NCBI RefSeq assembly: GCF_900115955.1
Contig: NZ_FOYL01000010.1
Coordinates: forward strand, 1 to 64,000
DNA length: 64,000 bases
Direction: 5' to 3'
From: Lentzea waywayandensis
Lineage (GTDB): Bacteria; Actinomycetota; Actinomycetes; Mycobacteriales; Pseudonocardiaceae
The notes under the pieces are model-generated. The model was given only the letters and a program-made list of their open reading frames with translations, was not told the DNA's origin and made no database searches. The translations under genes were made by a program, and so were the position numbers. Numbering within the stretch: the first letter of the stretch is position 1; every line of letters starts with the position of its first letter. Below, piece by piece: positions 52,866 to 62,047 of this stretch.

Positions 52866-54338
52866 GTGGAGCACAAGCGGCTGAAGCTGTACGCCTATCT
52901 GGACGCGCGCGATCACCAGCGCACGTACCTGGCGATCATGCGGCTGTTCACCTCCACGCTGCTGGCGGACCTGAGCGCGGGCGAGGTCGCCGGCGCGCTG
53001 GCCGGGCAGGAGCGCGAGGGCAGGGTCGAGCAGGGCGAGAGCCGCATCGAGAACGTCATCAACCGCCTCAAGCAGCTGGTCGAGTGGGGCAACCTGGTCC
53101 AGGGACGGCGCGAGGTCGTCGCGGCCAGCATCGCCGAGTTCCAGCACGGCAGCGTCCGCTACCAGGTCTCCAAGCTCGCCGTCCGCGTGCAACGGGACGT
53201 CGACGAGCTGCTCAGGGTGCCGGAAGGCGCCCGCGAGGTCTCCCGCGAGCTGCTCCCCGCCATCGAACGCGGCCTCAACGAGCTGGGCGGATCGCTCAGC
53301 GTCGCCCTGCTCAACGAAGGCGACAAGACCAAGGAGCTGCTGGCCGAACGCGTCACGACGCTGTTCCTCCAGCACGCCGAGCTCGCGGCGACGGTCCGCG
53401 ACTTCTACGCCTACCTCGGCCAGGTCGTCACGAGGAACCACCTCGCGCCCGAGGAGATCGCCGGCTTCCGGAACCTGCTGGTCGAGTACATCCAGCGGGT
53501 CGTCGAGGACGTCCTCAAGTACACGCCCCCGATCGCGGAGGCCCTCGCCGGGTTCACGAAGGCCCGCACCGAGCTCCTGCGGCTCCTCGGCACCGACCTC
53601 GGCCACAACGTCGAACGCGCCCGTGGCCGCACGCCGGAGGACTGGCAGGAGCTGACGGACTGGTTCGTCGACCGGCCGGGACGCCCGAGCCAGGTCACGG
53701 CGCTGCGGGAAGCCACCGCACGCGCGATCGGCAGCCTCCTGGCCAGCGTGAAGCGCGCGACGTCCGGCGGCGGGCTCCTCCCCGGACGCCGCGCCGAACT
53801 GCTGAAGCTCGCGAGCTGGTTCGACAACTCGAGTCGTGAGGAGGCGCACGAGATCTACGCCTCCGCGTTCGGCCTCTACAGCGCCCGGCATCTCTCCCCC
53901 GCGCCGGAACACGACTCGGACAACGAGCGCACGCCGTGGCGCGACGGCCCGGTCTGCGACGTCACCGTGAGCGTCAGAACCCGAGGCGACCGGGGCGGAC
54001 GCGGCAGGCCGTCCAGGATCCTCGACGACCCGATGACCGAGCAGTCGCTGCTGGCGGAGGCCCGGGAGGCGGACGAGATCCGCGCGCGGCACGTCGCGGA
54101 ACTGACCAAGGCCGCCGGAAACCTGGAGAACTCCACGCTCACGCACGGCGCGTTGGAGGTCTTCTGCGAGCTGCTGACGCTCGCGATGGCTCAGCGCGAC
54201 TCCCCGCACGACAGCGGATCGGCCAGCGACCCCGTGCGCGGCCTCAAACTCGAGATCGCCCACGGCACGACGACTCAGATCAGGTCGGCCGCCGGGACGC
54301 TCACCCTGCACGACGCGACGGTGGCACTGAAGCAATGA
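52866..54338 (+). CDS. jetA: DUF2397 protein (TIGR02677), Wadjet-like JetA / kleisin subunit
   Basis: A 490-residue protein of the DUF2397 class: 'KLYAYLDARDHQRTYLAIMR' start, 'LADLSAGEVAGAL', 'RIENVINRLKQLVEWGNLV' (winged-helix-like), 'SVRYQVSKLAVRVQRDVDEL' and 'WFVDRPGRPSQVTALREATARAIG'. In Wadjet systems JetA is the kleisin-like subunit of an SMC complex that recognises and cleaves circular plasmid DNA. GTG start; TAGGGT eight bases upstream may drive a leaderless message. It overlaps the next gene by four bases and heads the operon. Confidence 0.88.
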   Translation: MEHKRLKLYAYLDARDHQRTYLAIMRLFTSTLLADLSAGEVAGALAGQEREGRVEQGESRIENVINRLKQLVEWGNLVQGRREVVAASIAEFQHGSVRYQVSKLAVRVQRDVDELLRVPEGAREVSRELLPAIERGLNELGGSLSVALLNEGDKTKELLAERVTTLFLQHAELAATVRDFYAYLGQVVTRNHLAPEEIAGFRNLLVEYIQRVVEDVLKYTPPIAEALAGFTKARTELLRLLGTDLGHNVERARGRTPEDWQELTDWFVDRPGRPSQVTALREATARAIGSLLASVKRATSGGGLLPGRRAELLKLASWFDNSSREEAHEIYASAFGLYSARHLSPAPEHDSDNERTPWRDGPVCDVTVSVRTRGDRGGRGRPSRILDDPMTEQSLLAEAREADEIRARHVAELTKAAGNLENSTLTHGALEVFCELLTLAMAQRDSPHDSGSASDPVRGLKLEIAHGTTTQIRSAAGTLTLHDATVALKQ

Positions 54339-55531
54339 ACCACTTGGACAACCTCTCCGACATCGACGCCGCCAACGTGGTGCGGTGCGCGCGAACGTTG
54401 CTGCGCAGGCCTTTGCTGCGCTCGGACGGCCCGGACGGCGAGCTGCTCAGCCTCGTCTACCGGCACCGGGCGACCCTGCAGGACATGTTCGCGGCCCTGC
54501 TGGGCTACCGGCTGGTCGTGGAACGCCGGTTCGCGCGCCTCTACAAGTCGGGTCCGGGCAACGACGACACGCGCGGCGTGCTCAGCATGTCCCCGCGCGG
54601 CTACGCGTACCTGGCCCTCACGCTCGCGGTCCTCACCGGCATCGGGCGGCAGACCCTGCTGTCCCGCCTGGTGGCCGACATCCGTTCCGCCGCAGTGGAA
54701 GCGGGCATCGACGCGCCGGACGACGTCACCGAACGGCGTGCCCTCACCGCCGCCCTGCGCCACCTCGTCTCCCTCGGCGTGCTGCACGAGACCGAGGGTT
54801 CGGTCGCCCAGGACCTGCTGCCTCAGGAAGCGTTGATCACGATCGACACCGACCTGCTGGGCCAGCTCGTGACGGGTCCGGTCGGTGAGGCGGACACACC
54901 GCAGCGTCTGATCGAACTCGCCGCCCGTCCGGGACCACGCGGTGTGGAGCACTCCGTCAGACGGAAGCTGGTCGAGACCCCGCTGGTGCTCTACGCGGAC
55001 CTGCCGGACGAGCAGGCGGAGTGGCTGCGCCGCAACCAGCGCAAGGAGACGGCGTTGCTGGAGCAGGCTTTCGGCCTGCACACCGAGTGCAGGGTCGAGG
55101 GCGTGCTCGCCGCCGACCCCGAGGACTTCCTGACCGACCTGTCGTTCCCCGGCGTCTCGACGGTCGCCCGCATCACGTTGCTCGCGCTGCCGGACCTGCT
55201 GGACACCGAGGACGAGGACGCGCCCGCACGGCACGTCGTCACCGTGGAACGGCTGCGCGAGGTCTGCGCCGGGCTGGTCGAGGACTATCCCGCGGCGTGG
55301 TCGAAGCAGTTCACCGACGACCTCGACCGACTGGTCGCCGAGGTGACGGAGTTGTTGCGCCGCATGGGGTTGGCGGCACAGACCGAGGACGGCGCGTGGG
55401 CCGTCAGCGCGGCCGCGCACCGCTGGCTGCCGTCCCCGGACGGCGACCCGGAACGAGAACAACCGGAACAACCCGTCGTGGTGTCCGAAGTACCGAGCTG
55501 GTCCCTGTTCGACGAGGAGAACGTTTCATGA
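54335..55531 (+). CDS. jetB: DUF2398 protein (TIGR02678), Wadjet-like JetB / KITE subunit
   Basis: A 398-residue DUF2398 protein. It has 'CARTLLRRPLLRSDGPDGEL' with the HxxA-like 'YRHRATLQDMFAALLGYRLV', 'GYAYLALTLAVL', 'LRHLVSLGVLHETEGS' (winged helix) and the C-terminal 'WLRRNQRKETALLEQAFGL'. JetB is a KITE-like subunit joining JetA and JetC. The ATG overlaps the jetA stop and its own stop overlaps the SMC gene start (ATGA twice), so the three proteins are made in fixed ratio. Confidence 0.88.
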   Translation: MNHLDNLSDIDAANVVRCARTLLRRPLLRSDGPDGELLSLVYRHRATLQDMFAALLGYRLVVERRFARLYKSGPGNDDTRGVLSMSPRGYAYLALTLAVLTGIGRQTLLSRLVADIRSAAVEAGIDAPDDVTERRALTAALRHLVSLGVLHETEGSVAQDLLPQEALITIDTDLLGQLVTGPVGEADTPQRLIELAARPGPRGVEHSVRRKLVETPLVLYADLPDEQAEWLRRNQRKETALLEQAFGLHTECRVEGVLAADPEDFLTDLSFPGVSTVARITLLALPDLLDTEDEDAPARHVVTVERLREVCAGLVEDYPAAWSKQFTDDLDRLVAEVTELLRRMGLAAQTEDGAWAVSAAAHRWLPSPDGDPEREQPEQPVVVSEVPSWSLFDEENVS

Positions 55532-58500
55532 GCAGGTGGCGGCTGCACCGCGGCGGCGTGGTCAACATCTGGCAGTACACCGAGCAGACGTTCGACTTCT
55601 CCGGTGGCCGCGCGATCTTCCAGGGCACCAACGGTTCCGGCAAGTCCCGCACGCTGGAGCTGCTGCTCCCGCTGTGTCTGGACGGCGACCTGCGCCAGCT
55701 CGGCTCGAAGGGCTTCGACACGGTCAGCCTGCGGCGCCTCATGCTGGACGACTACGACGGCGGCCCGAACCGCATCGGCTACGCCTGGGTCGAGCTGATC
55801 CGCGAAGCCGAGGACCACTCCGGCAACGAGTACCTGACCTGCGGACTCGGTGTGAAGGCGTCGAAGACCTCGCAGGCCATCACGGACTCCTGGCGCTTCG
55901 TCACGCCGATGCGCGTCGGCGCGGAACTGCAGCTCGCGGGCCCGGAACGCGTTCCGCACGGCCCGGCGCAGCTGCGGGACCTCATCGGCGCGGACTGCAT
56001 GTTCGAGGAGCCGGCGTTCCGCGCGAAGGTCGCCGAGACCGTCTACGGCGTTCCGGCCGCGCGTTATGGCGACCTGCTGCACCTCCAGCGGACGCTGCGC
56101 AACCCGGACGTCGGCCTGAAGGTGCTGGAGGGCCAGCTCGAACAGATCCTGAGCGACGCCCTGCCGCCGCTGGACCAGGCGATGGTCGAGCAGCTCGCGA
56201 CGTCGTTCGACGACCTGGAGTCGATCCGCGAGAACATCGTGCGACTGTCCTCCGCGGACAGTGCGCTCGGCACGTTCCTCAAGACCTACAGCGACTACGC
56301 GTTCGGCGGGCTGCGCAGCGCGTCCGAACGGCTGGAGGGCGCCGAGAAGTCGGTGGGCAAGCTGCGGCGCGAGCAGGCGAAGCTCACGCAGGAGCTGGAC
56401 CTCACTCGGATGGAGCGCACGGCGTCCGAGCAGGCCCTGGTCGACATGGAGACCGGCGAGCAGCAGGCAGAGGAGACCATCGCGGCGCTGAAGGAGCTGC
56501 CGGCGTTCCGCGATCTGCAGGACCTCAAGACGCGCGAGAACCTGGTGGAGCAGATGCGTTCCGCCGCCGGCGCCGCGCTCGAAACGGCCCACCGCCAGCG
56601 CGCCCAGGAGGACGCGTCCGTCGACAACGTGCTGCGGCTCCTGAAGCGCCTCGCGGAAGATCTCCAGGCCGCCGACGCGCTGAGCGACCCGTTGCGGGAG
56701 AACCTGCGCCTGGCCGGGATGGACTCGGACCTCGCGCCGGACGTGCCGCAGGTCCCGGCCGCCGAAGCCACCGTGACCACGGCCTCGGTGCGCGCCAAGC
56801 CGGATCCCGAGGCCGGTCCGCTGCCGATCGAACGCCGCGTGCCGCCCGCCGCCGCCACCGAGGACGTGCTGACCGCGTTGACCTCGGTGGTCGACCAGGC
56901 CGCGGGCATCGCTTCCCTTGCCCGCCAACGAGGTGCGCTCGCGCTGGCGTTGCACGAGCAGGCACTGGCCCTGGACGCGCAGCAGCGCGAGGTGGAGTCG
57001 TTGCGGCAGAAGGCCCGCGACGCGCAGCTCGGCGCGACCGAGTCGACCTCGTTGCGCAACCAGGAGATGCAGGAGCTGGCCGAGGTCGTGCAGGCCTGGC
57101 TGGAGCAGGTCGAGGTGTGGACGTCGAGCGGCCCGCTGCTCGACGAACGCCCGGCCGAGGCCCTGAAGCTGCCCCAGACCGCCGATCCGGCCGCCGCGAA
57201 GACGCTGAGCACCACCGCCCGTGAATGGGCCGGACCGCTCGTGCAGACGGCTCGCGACGCCGCGCACGCGTTCACCCAGCAGCGCACCGACCTGCGCGCC
57301 CGGCTCGACACCCTGGACGAGGAGCTCATCGGCCTGCGTTCGGGCAACGAGCGCGTGCCGATGCCAGGCCAGTACACGTCGGCGGACCGCGACTCCGCCG
57401 TCGGCGCGCCCTTCTACCGGCTGGTCGACTTCGTGCCGTCGCTGACCGACGAGGAACGGGCCGGGCTGGAGGCCGCGCTGCAGGCGAGCGGTCTGCTGGA
57501 CGCCTGGGTGACCCCGGCCGACGCCGAGCTGAACGACGTCCTGGCCGTGCCGAGGCCCGCTGCCGACGGCCGCACCCTGACCGACTACCTTGTGCCGGCG
57601 GTCGAGGGTTCGCCGGTGCCCGAGGCGTTCGTCGCGGACCTGCTCAAAGCGGTGTCGCTGGACGACATGACGACCACCGGCGACTGGCGCACGGGCGTGC
57701 TGACCGGCCGCTGGACCAAGCCCGAGGCCGAGTTCATCGGCGCGGGCGCGCGGGAAGCCGCCCGCGGCCGTCGAATCGTGGCCCTGGAAGAGGAACTCGC
57801 CGACCTGCGCACCCGGCTCGGCACCGCCGAGGACGAGCTGGCGCGCGCCCACGAGCACGTCGCCACCTGGGAGGCGCACCTCGCGGCGTTCCCCGCCGAT
57901 GGCGAGCTGATCGCGAAGCACAGCCGCGTCCAGGCCGCCGAGGAGTCCGCGACACGGTCCCAGCAGCGCACGTTCGAACTGCGGGAGGCCCTGGAGAACG
58001 CCAACTCCCGGCTCGAAGCGGCACGCGGCGAGCTGACCAGGCAGGCGGGCGACGCCGACCTGTCGTCCGACACCGAGGCGCTCCGGCAGGCCCAAGCGGC
58101 CGCCGGTGAGGCCCAGCGGACCGCGGACCTGCTCGGCGACGCGGTGCGAAGGCGTTGCCAGGGCACGATCTCCGACCTCACCGACGCCTCGCACCGCTAC
58201 CACGAGGCCGTCGCCGACCGGCAGACCGCGGAGGCCGACGCCGACAGCCGTTGCCTCGACTACGCGGCCCAGGCCGGGACCTTGGCCGAGCTGACCGACG
58301 CGGTCGGCGGCGAGGCCAGGGAGATCAGCGAGCAGCTCACGTCGCTGGAGAAGTCGCGCAAGAAGATGCGCGAGGACCTCAAGGGCGTGCGCGAGAGCAT
58401 CACGACCGCGCGCGAGCAGGCCGCGAAGCTGGAAGCGTTGCTGGAGAGCAACTCCACGCAGGTGACGGAGGCCGCCGAAGCGCGGGACCGGGCGAGCGCG

Positions 58501-59604
58501 AACTTCACGGCGACGGTGCGCGCGCCGGGGCTGGTGGTGGCGGCGTTCCCGGAGATGGCGGACGGCTCCACGAACCAGGAGGAGGGTGCACAGCCCGCCG
58601 GCGCGGCCCTCGAAGCCTCCGTCCGGCAGGCCATCGCCGAGACGCCCGACCGCCGTGGCGGCACCGAGGCGACCGTGATCGCCAAGCTCCAGGCGTTGCA
58701 GACCGCGCTCGCCGGCAGCCACGACATCGCCGCCGAGCAGCACGCGGGCCTGCTGACCGTGACGGTGACCGGCGAGGAGGGCGCGAAGCCCGTCGCCGTC
58801 GCCGCCCGTCAGGTGACGACGAAGCTGGCCGAGCAGCGCGGGTTCCTGGACGAGCAGTACCAGGGGATCTTCGCCGACTACCTGATCCGTGACCTGGCCG
58901 AGTGGCTGCGCGGCCAGATCTCCGTCGCCGAGAGCCTCACCAAGCGCATGAACGAGGTGCTCGGCCAGGCCCGTTCCAGCCAGGGCGTGCACGTGAAGCT
59001 CGCGTGGAAGTCGTCCAGCGCCCTCGACGACTCGACGCGGCAAGCGCTTGCGCTCGTGCGGTTGCCGTTCGGCGAACGCACGCCCGAGCAGGACGCCACG
59101 CTGCGCCGCGTCTTCACCGAGCGCATCGAGAACGAGCGGGACACGCACTCCGGTGGCTACGCCGAGATCCTGTCGCGCGCCCTCGACTACCGCACGTGGC
59201 ACCAGTTCACCGTGACCGTCGCCGACACGGGCCCGGACGGCAACCCGCGCGAACGGCGGCTGCGCCAGCTCTCGTCCGGCGAGACCCGGCTGATCTCGTA
59301 CGTGACGCTGTTCGCGGCCGCGGCGAGCTTCTACGACGCCGTCAGCGACGAGTTCGACCCGCTGCGCCTGGTCCTGCTGGACGAGGCCTTCGAACGACTC
59401 GACGACCCGACCATCGCGCGCATGCTGGGCCTGCTGGTCGACCTCGACATGGACTGGGTGATCACCTGGCCGAGCGGCTGGGGCGTGTCGGACAAGATCC
59501 CGCGCATGCACATCTTCGACGTGCTGCGGCCCAAGAACGGCCGGGGCGTCGCGTGCACGCAGACCACGTGGGACGGCGCGGCGCTGGACCGGATCGACCC
59601 CTGA
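55528..59604 (+). CDS. jetC: SMC-like ATPase (TIGR02680), Wadjet-like JetC
   Basis: A 1358-residue SMC/Rad50-like ATPase. Walker A 'FQGTNGSGKSRTLELLLPL' lies at residue about 30, long coiled-coil arms fill about 260-480 and 730-1080 with a hinge-like segment between, and the C-terminal head has signature 'LRQLSSGETRLIS' near 1248 and Walker B 'LVLLDEAFERLDDPTIARML' near 1278. It is the motor of a plasmid-sensing SMC complex. GAGGAGA lies eight bases before ATG. Intact head motifs suggest a working ATPase. An antisense open frame of similar length is only a GC shadow. Confidence 0.9.
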   Translation: MSRWRLHRGGVVNIWQYTEQTFDFSGGRAIFQGTNGSGKSRTLELLLPLCLDGDLRQLGSKGFDTVSLRRLMLDDYDGGPNRIGYAWVELIREAEDHSGNEYLTCGLGVKASKTSQAITDSWRFVTPMRVGAELQLAGPERVPHGPAQLRDLIGADCMFEEPAFRAKVAETVYGVPAARYGDLLHLQRTLRNPDVGLKVLEGQLEQILSDALPPLDQAMVEQLATSFDDLESIRENIVRLSSADSALGTFLKTYSDYAFGGLRSASERLEGAEKSVGKLRREQAKLTQELDLTRMERTASEQALVDMETGEQQAEETIAALKELPAFRDLQDLKTRENLVEQMRSAAGAALETAHRQRAQEDASVDNVLRLLKRLAEDLQAADALSDPLRENLRLAGMDSDLAPDVPQVPAAEATVTTASVRAKPDPEAGPLPIERRVPPAAATEDVLTALTSVVDQAAGIASLARQRGALALALHEQALALDAQQREVESLRQKARDAQLGATESTSLRNQEMQELAEVVQAWLEQVEVWTSSGPLLDERPAEALKLPQTADPAAAKTLSTTAREWAGPLVQTARDAAHAFTQQRTDLRARLDTLDEELIGLRSGNERVPMPGQYTSADRDSAVGAPFYRLVDFVPSLTDEERAGLEAALQASGLLDAWVTPADAELNDVLAVPRPAADGRTLTDYLVPAVEGSPVPEAFVADLLKAVSLDDMTTTGDWRTGVLTGRWTKPEAEFIGAGAREAARGRRIVALEEELADLRTRLGTAEDELARAHEHVATWEAHLAAFPADGELIAKHSRVQAAEESATRSQQRTFELREALENANSRLEAARGELTRQAGDADLSSDTEALRQAQAAAGEAQRTADLLGDAVRRRCQGTISDLTDASHRYHEAVADRQTAEADADSRCLDYAAQAGTLAELTDAVGGEAREISEQLTSLEKSRKKMREDLKGVRESITTAREQAAKLEALLESNSTQVTEAAEARDRASANFTATVRAPGLVVAAFPEMADGSTNQEEGAQPAGAALEASVRQAIAETPDRRGGTEATVIAKLQALQTALAGSHDIAAEQHAGLLTVTVTGEEGAKPVAVAARQVTTKLAEQRGFLDEQYQGIFADYLIRDLAEWLRGQISVAESLTKRMNEVLGQARSSQGVHVKLAWKSSSALDDSTRQALALVRLPFGERTPEQDATLRRVFTERIENERDTHSGGYAEILSRALDYRTWHQFTVTVADTGPDGNPRERRLRQLSSGETRLISYVTLFAAAASFYDAVSDEFDPLRLVLLDEAFERLDDPTIARMLGLLVDLDMDWVITWPSGWGVSDKIPRMHIFDVLRPKNGRGVACTQTTWDGAALDRIDP

Positions 59605-59611
59605 AGCACCC

Positions 59612-60352
59612 CTAGAAAGGCACCTCGGTGTCCAGCGGGGCGGTCCCGCGACCGGAGAGCGCGCGGCAGAACTCGACCGCGTCGAACTCCAGTTCCGGAC
59701 CGCCCTCGCCCCAGGTGCCGCCCGCGGGCCCGGTCAGGCGCAACGTGACCGGGCGGCCCAGCCTCTCCCGCCACTCGCTGACCACGTCGTCGACCAGCAC
59801 ACCGTCGTGCTCGGCGGTCAGCACCATGGGCGCGCCCGTGGCCCGCGCGATGTCGGTCCGGTGCATCCACGGGTCCCGGGTCATGATCACGTCGGACAGG
59901 AACCCGAGCGTCCACGTCTCCTCCCGCGCGTTGACCACCTGCGCGGCCGGCATCTTCTGCCTGCGCACGAACCACGGCATGCGCCGCCGTGCCTTCACCG
60001 CCTTCGGGGCCACCTCGGCGTAGCGGGCGACGATGCCGGCGGGAGCCATGCCCGTCCGCTCGGCCACCTGGAGGTCCGTCAGCTCGTCGATGAACACCCC
60101 GCCCCGCGCCTGAGCCGCCTTGACCTGCCGCATGCTCTCCCGCATCGACGCGGACATCTCGGCCATCCCGAGCAGGTGCGCCGCCATCGCGCGGACGTCC
60201 CAGGCGGGGCAGTCCGTGGGCCTGGCCCAGTCCTGCGGTGTGAGCCCTTGCAGCAGGGCGACGACCCGTTCGTACTCGGTGGCCGCGAGCCGCATCGCGG
60301 TGTCGCGGTCGAGCGCGGAGGTGCGGGGTCTGGCGGCGAGTGCGGCGGTCAT
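59612..60352 (-). CDS. DinB/mycothiol-dependent maleylpyruvate isomerase-family protein
   Basis: A 246-residue protein with an N-terminal four-helix DinB-like domain: 'LAATEYERVVALLQGLTPQD', 'WARPTDCPAWDVRAMAAHLL' with the metal His, and 'VIMTRDPWMHRTDIARATG' with the second His pair. These proteins use mycothiol or act as small-molecule hydrolases; many have no known role. GAGGAG seven bases upstream and a four-base overlap with the TetR stop (ATGA) make it the TetR gene's operon partner. It points against the Wadjet-like operon and ends eight bases from jetC. Confidence 0.8.
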   Translation of the reverse strand: MTAALAARPRTSALDRDTAMRLAATEYERVVALLQGLTPQDWARPTDCPAWDVRAMAAHLLGMAEMSASMRESMRQVKAAQARGGVFIDELTDLQVAERTGMAPAGIVARYAEVAPKAVKARRRMPWFVRRQKMPAAQVVNAREETWTLGFLSDVIMTRDPWMHRTDIARATGAPMVLTAEHDGVLVDDVVSEWRERLGRPVTLRLTGPAGGTWGEGGPELEFDAVEFCRALSGRGTAPLDTEVPF

Positions 60353-60966
60353 CGTGAGCTCCTCAGGGACGGTCCGGGCAGGCCGACTTCGTCGGCGAAC
60401 ATGTCGATCACGCGGGGAAGCTGCCGCAGCCAGCGGTCACCGCCGGGCTCGTTCGCGAGCTGCCGGTCGAGCAGGCCGCCGCACAGGGCCAGGAACAGGT
60501 CCACGTCGGCGGTGCCGGTGACACCGAGCCCCCGCAGGGTGTCCTGCAACAGGCCGATGACCTCGACCGACGGCGCGTAGGCGGCCTCCGAGGGCGTGAA
60601 GCCGGGGATGGCGTGCTGGTTCAGCAGCTGGTAGCGGGCGGCGTCGGCCAGCGAGAACGCGAAGAAGTGCTCCGCGATCGCCAGCACCGCCTCCCGCGGC
60701 GGCTCGGGCAGCCGCGCGTGGTGCTCCCTCATGTCGGCGAGGTAGAGCGTCCAGGCCTGCCCGAACATCGCGTCGTAGATCGCGTTCTTGGAGTCGAAGT
60801 GCGAGTACAGCGACGGCGACCGCATCCCGATCATGGCCGCCACCTCCCGCAACGTGACGGCGGCCAGCCCGTCGCGCCGCGCGATCTCCCACGCGGCGTC
60901 GACGATCTCCCGCCGGGTTGCCTCACGCCGTTCGGCTTGCCTATCACGATTAGGCAGAACGCTCAT
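60349..60966 (-). CDS. TetR-family regulator
   Basis: A 205-residue regulator with a helix-turn-helix at about 15-60 ('RREIVDAAWEIARRDGLAAV', 'MIGMRSPSLYSHFDSKNAIY') and a TetR_C_33/WHG-type ligand domain. It and the DinB-like gene form a two-gene unit set between jetC and the jetD-like gene on the other strand. A palindrome and an extra half-site lie at its start codon, so it is probably autoregulated. The ATG at 60966 is the only good start in the region; upstream codons have no protein-like pattern. Confidence 0.83.
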   Translation of the reverse strand: MSVLPNRDRQAERREATRREIVDAAWEIARRDGLAAVTLREVAAMIGMRSPSLYSHFDSKNAIYDAMFGQAWTLYLADMREHHARLPEPPREAVLAIAEHFFAFSLADAARYQLLNQHAIPGFTPSEAAYAPSVEVIGLLQDTLRGLGVTGTADVDLFLALCGGLLDRQLANEPGGDRWLRQLPRVIDMFADEVGLPGPSLRSSR

Positions 60967-60975
60967 AGTTAGGCA
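60938..60975. promoter_or_regulatory. candidate TetR operator over the TetR start codon
   Basis: TGCCTA (60938-60943) and TAGGCA (60951-60956) are perfect inverted arms with a 7-base centre, and a third TAGGCA lies at 60970-60975, 19 bases from the second. The sites span the start codon of the TetR gene, and the outer half-site lies 41 bases before the jetD-like promoter box, so both genes could be touched. Confidence 0.55.
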
Positions 60976-61027
60976 GAGTCCGCTCCTCACCCCCTGGCTG
61001 TCAAGGCCCACCGGCTATGTTGGCGAG

Positions 61028-62047
61028 GTGACCGAGTACGACCGCCCCGAGCTCGCCGAGTTCTGGCGCCTGGCCCGCGAGACGATGGAGGGCGGCGGCC
61101 GCTCCGCGTTCAGCTTCCGCGTGGAGGACGCCGGCACCGCCACCGTGCTGGGCGAGCTGCTGCGCAAGCCGGTCGCACATCCGGCCCGCCGCCAGATCTC
61201 GCTGGCACGCCTGGACGAGCACATCCGCGCGCACGGCAGCTCGCTGCCCGAAGTCCTGGAATCCGTGCACGGCAAGCCGATCGGCCTGTCGACGTCCCAG
61301 GAGTCCTCGACCGCGGACGCCGTGCTGAAGTTCGCGTTGCGCGAGCACGGTCTGCTGCAGGAACCGTGGGCCGCCGAGTGGATCGAGCACGTCCGCAGGT
61401 ACGGCAAGATCCCGCAGCCCGCGTTGCCGATGATCGCGAACCAGGCCGCGTCGATCCTCGCCCGGCTGCGCCCCGAACCGCGGCGCTGGACGACCCGGTT
61501 CGCCTTGGCGGGCAACGATCTCGACGACGGCCGCCCGCTCACCCGCATCGTGCGGAAGGCGCTGGCCCTGGCCGGCACCGACTGGGAACGCGCCGGGGTC
61601 CTGCCCGACGCCTACAGCAACCCCGTTCTCACCTCGCAGGGCTACCTGACGCTCAACGACTCGTTGGCAGCACAGGAGATCACCGTCGTGCGCAGCCCGC
61701 GCCTGCTCGAATCCGGCGTGCCCGGCCCGTTGCTGGTGCTCCCGGACGGCCTCACCCCGCAGGCCAGGCACCACCTCGACGGCAGGACCGTCCGGTGCCA
61801 CCACGACTTCACGCCCGACGGCATCCGCGTGATGAACGAGGTCCTCGCCTGGACCGGCGGCACCGCGTGGCGGATGTCGGCGGCCGACTACCGCGAGGCC
61901 GTCGCCACGCTGATCGCACGCGGGGTCGAGCTGCCGACGTTGAACAGCCACCCTGAGGAAGCGAGCTGGGATCCGGCCCTCGCGGAGACCATGGCCACAA
62001 CGGGCCTGATGGTCACCGAGGAACACGTCCTGCCGTCACTGCTCTGA
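61028..62047 (+). CDS. jetD: TIGR02679/DUF2399-like protein, Wadjet-like JetD, possibly degenerate
   Basis: A 339-residue protein that reads like the JetD nuclease subunit: an N-terminal DUF3323-like part ('FSFRVEDAGTATVLGELLRK') and a C-terminal Toprim-like part ('PLLVLPDGLTPQARHHLDGR', 'VRCHHDFTPDGIRVMNEVL'). From memory, family members have a Cys-Glu-Asn-Pro segment and GDFDWPG. Here these read VRSP and HDFTPDG, so the Toprim Glu and second Asp appear lost. It is also shorter than most members. GTG start with TATGTT six bases upstream gives it its own leaderless promoter, apart from jetABC. Its last 12 bases overlap the MarR gene. Confidence 0.72.
   Translation: MTEYDRPELAEFWRLARETMEGGGRSAFSFRVEDAGTATVLGELLRKPVAHPARRQISLARLDEHIRAHGSSLPEVLESVHGKPIGLSTSQESSTADAVLKFALREHGLLQEPWAAEWIEHVRRYGKIPQPALPMIANQAASILARLRPEPRRWTTRFALAGNDLDDGRPLTRIVRKALALAGTDWERAGVLPDAYSNPVLTSQGYLTLNDSLAAQEITVVRSPRLLESGVPGPLLVLPDGLTPQARHHLDGRTVRCHHDFTPDGIRVMNEVLAWTGGTAWRMSAADYREAVATLIARGVELPTLNSHPEEASWDPALAETMATTGLMVTEEHVLPSLL

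Noticed and set aside
55285..59511. A 1408-codon open frame antisense to the SMC gene
   Set aside because: It mirrors third-position GC of jetC, is full of low-complexity Arg/Gly/Leu text and shows no domain; the plus strand has full SMC motifs.
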